Source: Paroedura picta (Eukaryota; Chordata; Lepidosauria; Squamata; Gekkonidae). Taken from it: a stretch of DNA of 64,000 bases. The position numbers were made by a program, and so were the translations under genes. How positions within the stretch are numbered: position 1 is the first letter of the stretch; every line of letters starts with the position of its first letter. The notes beneath the pieces are model-generated. The model was not told the origin of the DNA and ran no database searches. It worked only from the letters and a program-made list of their open reading frames with translations. The stretch is from assembly GCF_049243985.1 (NCBI RefSeq), contig NC_135377.1:60770145-60834144 (forward strand), read 5' to 3'. This document shows positions 22,954-33,800 of this stretch, in pieces.

Positions 22954-23366
22954 CAGGGATTTCCAACCAGGGGTCCGTGGCCTTTCCTGTCCTGCCCTAA
23001 TGGACTTGGCCACAAGCTAGGGAACTGGTCATCTCCACCTGGAGGGCACGATGGGTAGGCCGTGGGTGTAAACATTAAAGGGGAGCAGTCGATTCAGGCA
23101 TGGCATGGGGGGGTCCGGGCCGTCTTCTTAGCTCCTGCCCTTCTTTCTGGCGTACATGAGGCAGAACCACCATAGTAGTAGTAAAGGTGCGGGTAGGAAG
23201 CGAAAGATTGGTGAAGGGTGTCGGTGGTGATATCATTTCCAGGGACATGTCACTTCCAGGAGGCGTGCCATGGAGGCGTGGCCAGCTGACATCAATTCTG
23301 TGGGTCCTCGAAGCCTGAAACTTTATTTCAGGGGCTCCTCCACAGTCACAAGGTTGAAAAAGGCTG
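22954..23366. mobile_element. hAT-like element, family 3, with target duplication
   Basis: Ends CAGGGATTTCCAACC and GGTTGAAAAAGGCTG are imperfect inverted repeats. Flanks GCCTAAAT (22946-22953) and GCCTAAAA (23367-23374) match 7 of 8. No transposase is encoded. Confidence 0.8.
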
Positions 23367-23887
23367 GCCTAAAAGCTGGTAGTTTCTATACAACCATTGA
23401 AAATTGCAGATATTGAAGGTTCTTGGGGAGGGAAGTCTAATAGAATCACTAACACCCTTTGCCAAATGCATTGGCAAAACAGTATTTTTTGATTACGAAT
23501 GTTAAGAACCCGTTGTATATATATATCTGTATATTTATAAGTTATATATATTCTCTGATTAAAAGCTCCATTTGTACAGCTAGACCTAAAGAGTTTTGCA
23601 GAAGGAAACAATCGTTTGACAACACGTGAAATAATTTTTTGATTTGGTTTTTATTATAGCATGTGTCTCCCGAGAGCCTTTCATCCTCTTCTTTTCGGCC
23701 TTCCCATTTTTTGTGATATTTGCACTTCTCATATTTCCTGCTACCGTTACGTTACTAAAATAGTGCCAACCTGCCAGGTTTGTTTTGGTTTGCTTACTCA
23801 ATTGGGGCAAATGCCCCTTCCACTCCCAACAGTTCCAAAGCCTGCCTGTAATGTGTTTCGTCAACAACACAATGGACTGGACTTCAG

Positions 23888-24065
23888 CGGTCATCTATTT
23901 ATTTATTTTATTTATTTTTAGATTACCGCCGCTCCCCAATAGGTCTCGTGGCGGTTTACATCATAAAATTCTAAAAACAGTAAAACCCCAATTGCCCAGT
24001 TTAAACAACTCCTGGATTTTCCCTGGAAGCAACATTGCAACAACAGCTTTTCAGAGTTTATTATT
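23888..24065 (-). repeat. Retroposon family C-like fragment
   Basis: TTTATTTATTTTTAGATTAC then CGCCGCTCCCCAATAGG and GGCGGTTTACATCATAAAAT resemble family C in reverse. Confidence 0.5.
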
Positions 24066-24919
24066 CTGATGGCTTCTTCATTGCTGTTTTTGTAGGGATG
24101 TGATGTAGTGATCTTTTTGGTTGACATGACTCACAACAGTGCTCAGACATTCTGCTTGTCCATAGAAAGGAAAGAAGGGTGATCAGTAGGGAATCCGCAG
24201 CACTGGTATCTCACTAAATGGCCATTTTGGCAGTATTTGGCAAAAAATGAGGGGGGGGGGGGTTCCCTGTAGCCAGTTGGCAAAATGCCTGGAGGGCTCA
24301 CAGGAACTGCTGTTTTTTGCATTTGATCTTGGGGGTGGTAATGAGATGTTTGCCTTCACCAGCCTCAGTAGATGTATACAAAAGTAGAGTGTAAAGAAGA
24401 GAAAAATATTAATTGGGTCTGATAAGCTAATAAATCTATCTGCTGGAGACGTGGAGCATTTAATAATAATTTACTTCATTTATATCCCACTTTTCTCCCC
24501 ACTGGAGTCCTCAAATGGCTTACATCAATCTTCCCTCCTCTCTTTTATGAGCATCCCTGTTTGATCAAACCAATGGCTCATCTGGTCCAACATCCCATTT
24601 CTCAAATTGACTAACTAGATGCCATAAAATCAATAATTAATCTTTTGTCTTCTTGTGCAGCCCCTCATTGGGACTGTGCTTGCGAGGCCGGCCACAAATA
24701 TTTTCTTTTTAGCTTAAAACTCCAAAGAGGGGGTCCCTCACCCCTCTTGGATACAGAGCATGCATGGGATTCCCCCCCCCCCCATGTGTATCATGCTCCA
24801 ATGGCAGGTGCCCCCTTTCCCCCAGTTCCACTTTCACCATCATGAGGATCAGAAGCTTTCTGGTAATGCTGTTCCAGTGAGAGTCTCACCCAACCTCCAC
24901 TGGTGAGTGGCTTGCTACT

Positions 24920-25197
24920 GAAGAGTTGGTTCTTATATGCTGCTTTTCTCTACCAGAAGGATTCTCAAAGTGGCTTACAGTCGCCTTCCCTTTCCTCTCC
25001 CCACAACAGACACCCTGTGAGGTGGGTGAGGCTGAGAGAGCCCTGATATTCCTGCTCGATCAGAACAGCTTTATCAGTGATGTGGCAAGCCCAAGGTCAC
25101 CCAGCTGGCTGCATGTGGGGGAGGAACAGGAAATCAAACCCAGCCCACCAGATTAGAAGTCCGCACTCCTAACTACTACACCAAGCTGGCTCTCACC
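24920..25197 (-). repeat. tRNA-derived SINE, family B, near full length
   Basis: Reverse copy. The right end has ACTACACCAAGCTGGCTC (tRNA head) and the left end AAGAGTTGGTTCTTATATGC (3' tail). The box B region reads GAAATCAAACCC in this orientation. Confidence 0.85.
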
Positions 25198-26636
25198 AAA
25201 CTGGCTCCAATATGGGGCTACACAAGATGGCAGATGAAAACAGAATTGCTCTTTCCTGTAACTTGTCCATCAATGTCTTCTATGCCCTACCATGAGTTTT
25301 CACAGGACCTATTGTGCCTAAGGGGGGGGGGGCTCACAGCAGCTTAATGAGAATTGAAAGAAGAGGGGCAACCACTATCAGAGCACATGATGCACTGGCT
25401 CCAAAAGGGCTGGGGTGCTTCCTCTTTAGAGTTTTAAGTAGAAAGAACATGCCTGTGCCTGGTCTATGCAAACAAAATCCCTATGCGGGTCTGCAGTAAA
25501 GATGTCGATGAACAACAGTTACAGGTAAGTGCAAATCTGTTATCTCCCCTGCTGTTAAGAAGGGATATGCACAGGAAAAAAATTGGTACTTTTCAGATTC
25601 AGCATGAATCAACTTAGTCAAATCTGAATCACCCAAATCAGTGGTTTGGTATATGGATTCAGATGATTCGGCTTCAGCTGAAGTGCTTTGATGCCATTAT
25701 AACCCATGGCACCATTAAAGCTGCTTGGCCTGTGAAAAGGTAGTTCAACCCCCAAAGAGGTCCCAACCCCCAGGTTGATAACCACTGCTTTAAAACCCTC
25801 TAAAACATTGGCCACTATCATATCTTGTTGCAAATTCTGCATATTACATAGTGCATGAAGTATTTCCTTTTATCAGTCCTGAATCTGTAGCAGTTTCATT
25901 GGGTATTCTTGAAGTTCTAATATTTTGGGAGAGGGAGTAAAAAAATTGGCCACTTTCTCCATACGCTTATATCTCATACATCCCTTCCTGCACCTGGGAA
26001 AGGGAGCTTTGTCTTTCAATCTTGTGGAAAATCTTGTTGACCTTCAAGGTGTGATTGGGCTCAAATCTTACACTGATTCCTCCAGTCATCTTACTTCCTA
26101 AAGCTTCCCTCATCCTTTTGGTTGTCCTTTGATCCACCTCCTCCAGCTGTCTTGCTGAGATGGGAATGACTGGAACGGTTCCCAGTAATGCAAAAAACAT
26201 TCACAGATTAATGCAAAGGCATTATCATAATGGCTGTTTTATTTTCAGTTATCCACTTATTCATGTGGAATTTGGAAAAGTGAAGAATCCCTTGACTGAG
26301 AAAATGGGGATTTGGAATTAGGCAGGAAGGGGAAGAACTTCACATAAGCAATTTAGACTGTGTCAATAAACCTGAAAGATTAATTTCATGATTATTCAAA
26401 TGTAGATAATTGTTTAATTTACTGTAATCCTAGAGACAATATCAGCATGACTCAATAGTACATCCCATTCCACTTTCCATTCTGTTTACAATGCTTCAAA
26501 CTGTTGCCTAGTTACCTACTACTTGGTTTTGGAGTTAAAAGTAAATCAGTAGTTCTAAAGGTTTCCTACTTGTATTAGGGGAAATAACACTTTTTTACCT
26601 TGTTGTTTTTTCTCCTGGAAAGCCCCTTAAAGAAAT
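25198..26636. other. Intergenic RIPOR2-ARMH2, little recognised
   Basis: A possible hAT end (CAGGTTGATAACCACTG, 25771-25787) is the only element I can point to. ARMH2's promoter should lie in the last few hundred bases, but no CpG island or clear core motif is visible, in keeping with a tissue-restricted gene. Confidence 0.35.
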
Positions 26637-28493
26637 ATGGGAAATGTATTAAATAAGCTACACATCTGGTATGAAAAATACGTGAAATCCCGTTTTGCTC
26701 AAGAGGAGACAGATCCCATTCCACCAATAGATGCTAACTTTCACCTCGACAAAATAAAGAGATATGGTGATATCCTGAGAAATACAGATCTACCCTTAGA
26801 AGAGAGGGTCAAAGCTGCACACCACATTGGGCTTCTGGCTTATACAGGTACGCAGTGAGAGAATGGGACATAGCAGGTATGGATGAGGTCTGAAGCTAAA
26901 TTAGAGCAGCCTGTGCAGTTAGTCTGACATAAAACTTTTAAACTATTTTTAAGATCGATTGTTCAGGATTCAGGAAAAACCCTCCCCTAAAAAGATTCTA
27001 ATGAAAGGTTGTACTGGAAATGAAACCTGGAGGAGGTTAAAAAGGAGGGTGTGTGTGTGTCCCCCTTCATTAGCGGTTCAAGTAACCAGCAAGGCTGGGG
27101 ACTCAAGTCCTCTTATGGACCTTTACATCTTCAGAATGTGTAGTTAAATTTGGGCCGCTGACAGGCACTTAAGAGATGGTGATTTCTAGCAGTAGCCCCA
27201 TCCCCATCGCACCCTATGCTATTCCTGAATGGGCTGACCCCCACCCCTCAGCACAAAATTTCAGAGGGCTCAAGCACCTGCAACAAGAGGGAGGAAATCT
27301 TCACCCCCATTACATTTTCTTAAGTACTTTAACCATTCAGAAATTGTGGTTGGATATTAACCAATATAATCTAGTTATCAGAAATGTTTCAGATAACTGA
27401 CACATAGATTAAATTAACTGTATCAAACCATAAGATATTCTCAGGCTAGAAGCTGGAAGCCCCAAATTCAAATCCTGTGCCATGGAAGTTCACTGAGTGA
27501 CCTTTGGGTTAGTCGCAGTCTCTCCCCATCTTAGTTCATAGGTCTGTTGCTATTGGGGAGAAAGGCCACGTATAAATGAACTGAAATACCTAAAAATTGC
27601 CTAGAAGTCTCCTCGTATAACTCTCTAGTTCACATTTTTATGCTTCTGGAGACCAATAACATTGTGCTAGAACATGACCTCAGGCAATGAAAGAGTGCTA
27701 CCAAAAGGGTGTGAGAGAGTTATATGGGGTAGTAGCAAGTGGCAGAAAGCAACTTGAGTATGAGAAAGGAATGAAGATTTCCCTTTTTTCAAAAGGGGGT
27801 GCTAGTCTATTCACACCACCAGCTTCTTTTCAACCAGTTATTTATTTTTATATTTATATACTGCCCTCCCCTGAGGCTCACTTTCAGTGAATTTTAGAAG
27901 TAGATTTTCCTCTTCCGCATAGGAAAATGCACATTGGAAGTGCATTATCCAATATGGGCAGAATGGGCCAGAAGGGAATATTCAGAGTTCCCGCATACTA
28001 GTAAGCTTCTTCTTCAAACTTAAAACAAATGCTTTTCCTTTCAGGGGGTGTCACCTGCAGTATGCCTGCCTCGGAATATATTCAGGACATGACTGATATG
28101 TTGATCATAGCAGATACTTCCAGGAGGGTGAGAATTGCACTTCTGAAAGGAATATGTGGTATATGCTACTTAAACTACAACAACCAAAACCATTCCAAAG
28201 AGCTCCACCTTTCAGACATTCTTCTTGCCTCTCTGGATGAGGATGAGAATGAAGAAGAGGACGAAAATTCCACTGGTGGTGATCAGGATATCATCATTGT
28301 CAAGTTCTGGGTCTGTTATCTTATGACTGTCATCTGCTGTAACAACTACCCTTACCTGAAATTATTTCAGGATTCAGGAGGAAAAATGCTAGTGAACAGG
28401 CTGGAATCCCTCTCTTGCATGGAATGGTTTGGCTGGCCATCCAACTATGCTGAAATAATGCTGGCACTCCTGGGATATCAGAGCACAGAATAG
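26637..28493 (+). CDS. ARMH2: ARMH2, armadillo-like helical domain-containing protein 2
   Basis: Two coding exons, 26637-26847 and 28045-28493, joined by a GT-AG intron, encode 219 residues. The protein starts MGNVLNKLHIWYEKYVKSRF and is mostly helical, with one armadillo-like repeat around residues 45-75 (ERVKAAHHIGLLAYTGG) continuing into MPASEYIQDMTDMLIIADTS and RRVRIALLKGICGICYLNY. An acidic run (DEDENEEEDE) covers residues 135-144, and the C-terminus is aromatic and cysteine-rich. Function is unknown in the family, and the human gene is reported mainly from testis. The identification rests on the domain style plus its position between RIPOR2 and GMNN, exactly as in mammals. Start chosen as the first ATG of the open exon; Gly2 makes N-myristoylation conceivable but the context is weak. 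Confidence 0.85.
27840..27965. repeat. Family C scrap followed by family F MITE scrap
   Basis: TTATATTTATATACTGCCCT (family C) is followed near 27915 by GAAAATGCACATTGGAAGTG then CATTATCC, the end of the MITE seen whole at 60252. In the ARMH2 intron. Confidence 0.5.
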
Positions 28494-28898
28494 ATCTCGA
28501 GGGAAATGTTACCAAAGGCCCATCGAAGAAAACCATCCGATTACATAGGAGCCAAAATTAATTTTGTATGTTCCCTAAATACTTGAAATTAAAGACTTGC
28601 TGTGAAGTCCACACATGCTAGCACTTTCTCCTGTTCATAGTTTATAGCTCAAAGTACACATTAACAAACCTGCAATCCAGTTTCGAGTCCAATTCTGCCG
28701 AGGCTACCCCTGCAACTGCAATCTTTCCAAATTGAGCACTCCCCACCATCAATATAAGCAGCCCTTTTGCCCAGTGAACGGATCTGGTGACACCTGAGCA
28801 CTTCTGAAATTTAAGTGGGTGCGGATCTGAAGAGAGACAACGAGGAGCTTCTGCAAGTGCCCCGTGAAAATGCATGATTCTAAAATATTCTAAAATGA

Positions 28899-28904
28899 AA
28901 TAAA
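28899..28904 (+). terminator. ARMH2: Candidate ARMH2 poly(A) signal
   Basis: AATAAA about 400 bases after the ARMH2 stop at 28493. A weaker ATTAAA-like site occurs near 28588. No further coding signal lies between. Confidence 0.45.
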
Positions 28905-29518
28905 CACATTTCTGCTCTCACTGCTAAGTCTGGTTATACCTTGTGCAGTAAATAAGCAGATTTCCGACCCATCTTCATTATCTGCTTAATGGGGACTTAA
29001 TAAGCATAAGGCTACCTATGTTTAATTTAGGACTCAGGAGTGCACATCTTAAAAAGTGCTGAAGAAGTTAATGTTTGAATGAAGCACATTCAAGGGAGAT
29101 CATCATGTAGAAGTCCCAGGTATGTTTTTGTCATTTTTAACACACTGGTTGCCTCAAATAGGCATCATAAATTCCCTAAATAAAGTACATATATGAAGTT
29201 AACTATTACATATCTATCTTTCTTGTCCTTTACGATCAGTATTAAATAAAGCAGCCCGACTATGCAAAATAATAGTGGTTTGACTCCCATGTGCCACTAG
29301 AATCCCAGTTTATTTAGTTGCCACAGCTGCTCCTTCTAGCCTTGTCCTAATTCAAACACCTCTCAATTTTATTACTGAGTTTTCCAGGTTTCAAATATCA
29401 TTGAATTAGTCTAGTCATCATTTAGTCCCATTTCAGTCTTCTCCTAGACAGTTCTTGAAAGTACTGGCAGAGTCATTAACACAGCAACACTGCACAACCT
29501 GATTAAACAGCAGATGAT

Positions 29519-29753
29519 GAAGAAGAGTTGGTTCTTATGTGCCACTTTTTTCTACCAGGAGTTTCAAAGCGGCTTACAATCACCTTCCCTTCCCTCTGCC
29601 CACAACAGTTTAGGTGAAGCTGAGAGAGCCTTGATATTACTGCTCTGTCAAAACAGCCCAAGGTCACCCAGCTGGCTGCATGTGGAGGAGCAGGAAATCA
29701 AACCCGGCTCACCAGATTGGAAGTCCGCATTCCTAACCACTACACCAAGCTGG
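29519..29753 (-). repeat. tRNA-derived SINE, family B
   Basis: Reverse copy with an internal deletion: AAGAGTTGGTTCTTATGTGC at left, CACTACACCAAGCTGGC at right. Confidence 0.82.
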
Positions 29754-29844
29754 CAAGTGTATATTTAGGAACTAACATACTCAATAGTAAAAAAAAGGCA
29801 GGAGAGGTTTCCTAATTACATCTCTAGCTAAGAAAAAGAGAACA

Positions 29845-29945
29845 AATTCAAGTGGGTAGCTGTGTTGGTCTAAAGCAGCCTAACAAAACAAAATCAGAGT
29901 CCAGTAGCACATTTAAGACCAACAAAGATCCTCAGTTGCGAGGAT
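29845..29945. repeat. Interspersed repeat fragment (same family as 4632)
   Basis: GGGTAGCTGTGTTGGTCTAA then GAGTCCAGTAGCACATTTAA match a widespread reptile repeat whose class I cannot fix. Confidence 0.45.
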
Positions 29946-30530
29946 AGGACCAATATTTTCCATTGATTGATGATATCCAATTTCATTCCGGTTGTTCAAC
30001 ACCGATTTGAAATTAAGCCCCACTTCCAAGCTAGTAGTAAATTCCATTTCTGCTATTCCTGTAGCACAAGTGATCAGTCACTTCTCCTATTGGTAGTTCA
30101 ACATCCAGTGCTATTGGACTTCCATGTCTGGGAGAGGTACAAGGTGCTCTTCTAACCTGTTCACAAACTACTCAAGGTTTAACAGAAGCCTCACTTACGG
30201 ATATATACTGATCTGGTTCATTCTGATAAGATGCACTTCTAGTTTGAGGTTTTAGGATTGTTATGTGCAAATGTGAAGCTAAATCAGGAACAGCTCTGTA
30301 GTTCACAGCTGATGTTGCAATGATCTACCCAAGTGTGGCTCCATCAATTCTCCACTCTCAGAATCTAAACTACCCCCCTGCCACCAAGGAGATGTTCACC
30401 TGCACTTACTGTCCTTTGCATGCCAATCAGGTCATTTTAAGCACTACTGCACCAGAAGCTAGAACCCATTTGGCTTAAAGGGTGCTGGATGCGAGTGAGT
30501 ATGCCAGTGAGTACAAGTGAGATAATTAAA

Positions 30531-30536
30531 TTTATT
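30531..30536 (-). terminator. GMNN: Candidate GMNN poly(A) signal
   Basis: TTTATT on the + strand is AATAAA on the gene strand, about 270 bases past the GMNN stop. This implies a compact 3' UTR of roughly 290 bases. Confidence 0.45.
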
Positions 30537-30803
30537 TGGCAGTTACATGAAAAGTATTAATACATGGATAAAACATATTTACATGGAGAAATACATAGTA
30601 TTTCCGTCTTACACAAGCAGCCAGATGCAATTAACAGTTTAGGCAGGACACAGTTACTAGCATTGGTGCAAATAACTTGCCACAATTTATACTTTAGCTC
30701 TTAAATTGTCAGTTCTCAGAGGATTCCATCCCTGCCCTACCCAAGTCATCTCTGGCAGTTTATTCTCCCCTAAAGCACTGATCGGATACAAGCAGCCTCA
30801 GTG

Positions 30804-33800
30804 TTAAGGATTACTGGTTTCACATGTACTTAGATCTGTAACACTGTCTGTAGAAGAGATCTGTGCGCATTCCTGTTCAGAGTCACCATCCAAATTCTCT
30901 TCTGCAAGGTGATCTTCATGTACAGTTTCTTCCAGATCTAGATTTTTCCATGTCTCAAAGCTTTCTGCCGTATGCCCAGTTAGTTGCTGGGGAGACATAA
31001 GCAAACATTACTTACAAAGAACAACTGGTTATTAATATTTGCAGACCAGTAATTACAAACCAGAGATTAACAGCTCGGACTTTTTTAGAGGTAATTTAAT
31101 GGCAATCAAGTTAAATGCACCGTCACTTTGTTCCTGGACACACAGCTGACATATTTAAATTCAAGTAGCTAGAGTGTGAAATATTTGAGGTACTAAAATC
31201 TGGGCGTCAGGAAAGCATGCTGAATACCAAAACAAAACAAGAAAATTGGATATAACTTGGCATCTGATGCTTATATTATGAGCTAGATAGGACATAATGG
31301 AGTTTGCGTTATGAGCGCTACTTTTTCATGCAAATAAATGCCAGATTGTTACATTAGCAAAGGTTGTAGGCTAAATGTTTCAAAACTGAAAAGTGCCTTT
31401 GTATCAACTTTAATGTAACACAGAAATAAAAATTTTAATATCTAGTAGCAGTGTACAGCTGGTACACAAAGATCAAATTTATCCCTAGATGTCAGTTTTT
31501 AACATTTTCTGAAACTGGTCAGAAAAAATCAACATCTCCGCCCCACAGCAACCTTGCAAGGAGGACATTTTGTGTAGGATTGGATAAGATTCTGAACTAG
31601 TGCTGCATAGTATCATAGTAATTTACCTCAATCATGTTTGCCATATATTGCACATGGCCTGCTAGCTCTGCCAGTTCTTCATTCTCCTTCTTTAGACAAG
31701 CAATTTCAGCATCTTTGAATTCAATTTCTTTGTGGAGCTGGAAAAAGCAGACACTTTCAATAAGGGCATTCATCAAAAAGCACCTATTTCTCTCCCCCCC
31801 CCCCCATTAATACCACAATTACCTTTTCATTCTCTTGCAACACCTCATATAGAGCTTTCCTCCTCTCTTCAGCCAACTCTTTCCAATACACAGATGAAGG
31901 ATTGCCTGCAAGGAGTTAAGACTATTAAATATTCAAGAGGATATTGCTTTGATTTTGATAGAGCACATTGGCTTTGAATTGAAATACTATGTACAAAAAT
32001 GGTTTTCTTCTAATTATTTAGGACAGAAACTGACAAAGCTAGTTTGCTGAACAAGGAAAGAGGTGTGACCTAATGTTTTTTACAGAAACATCGTTATCAG
32101 CATTTCATTCATACATTCAATTTCTAGGCCTGCCAGCTTCTGGAAGCTTACAACATAAAAAGTACAATGCAGTAATAAAAGTACATTAATCCCCTCCCAC
32201 CCACCCCACCTCCCCAACTGCCCTATACATTCAAACAACTAGTGAAGAAAAAACAAAACAGGAAAGGGGCTACTCTGCTAAGAACAATATAAAGTCAAAT
32301 CCTGTGAGGAAGGGTAGAATAGTCATATTTGGTGGCTGTCACAATCCAACAATAAAACCCACAAGTAGTTTTGTCCCACCATAAACACAAGAAAATATCT
32401 TATATGTTTGTGAGGAACTTCATATTAAGGGAGTGGAATTACCCCAGAATTCTTGTCAGAAATGGTATCACTACATGGACCCAGAGAGGCTCATGAGGCT
32501 AGTCAGGGAGAGGAATAAACTACAGCTGGTGAAAGAGGTGGAAATTATTATAATGAAAACTCAATTGCCTAAAATAGCAGGAAAAAAGCCAGGATTGGAA
32601 CAGAGTAGGAAAAAACTAAAATGGCACAGCTGGATGGAGGCAGGGCAAGAGAGAGGGAATATGAAAAATAAATGTTATGTGATGAAGGAAATGCAGTTGA
32701 GGGCAGAATTACCACTTCTACAAAGGAGTGGAGGAAATACCACAGTGGAAGAAAAATTTCCTCAAAATCAAAAAGGGGATGATGTATAGACATTTTATCA
32801 GCTTTGAACCTGCTTGTAGAGACTTTGAGATCCAAGGTGAGAACAGAATGATTGGTTCGTGCTCAGAGATCTGTGGAAGACTGAGTGATGTTTACTCAGA
32901 TATTTGATGAGGAAGCCTCTCATTATTTTCTTTTCAAAGAAAGAGTAAGAATTGGGGAAGGACTCAAAGCAGGAAAGTTTTTAGAAAACAAAAAGAAAAT
33001 GGGGGGGGAGGGTAGACTTAGAGCTTTAACTAGATGGGTTGTGTGGAGCAAACTGAAGACATTTGAGGAGCTAAAGCAATTATAGTGTGTAAGTTTCAGA
33101 AACAAATTTCCTCATATTTAAGATGGTATGTTAGAGTATTATCATTTACTGTATGGTGTGCGTAGCATACCCGGGAGATCCGAGGATTATCTGGAAGCTA
33201 GCAAGGAATATTTGGAGGTGATCTGCCATTTCCTGCCTTCACATCATGACCCCTAGTGTTCTCTGGAGGAACTACCACCCAAATCCTTGGTACATTAGAG
33301 ATAAATTGACAGATTGGTTAATGTCGTGATAATTACAGATCTTGAAGAGGTCTGTAGAGGCAGCAACTTGAAGAGCAAAATGGCCAGGGTTTGGGAAGTG
33401 GGATGCATGCAATTGGGGCATGAACACACATATACAGCTACTGGGTAGCAGGGTGCTATTGTAATAGGGCTAAACATACCCTTATGTGGGGTATACTTGC
33501 CAAAAACAATACCTTAATGGTTTCACCAGAGGTAAAGACAGTCAATAGCTCGTCAGATGCGACTGGGAAGTTGAAAAGATTTAAGCACTGATTACTTGCA
33601 GTTAATGGGGGGGGGGTACGTGAGAAGTGAGGCTGGGGTCCTGATACAGTTATGTTGAGTGAACCAGTAGGTCCAGGTTACCCATTGTTCTAAGGTCATG
33701 CATCTCTTGAGGATGGGATGGGAGGAATTAGCCAACCAGCCACTCTGAGTCACATTTTAAAATTGTCTCCCCAGGCTGATACCTGGCTGGCATCCATCTT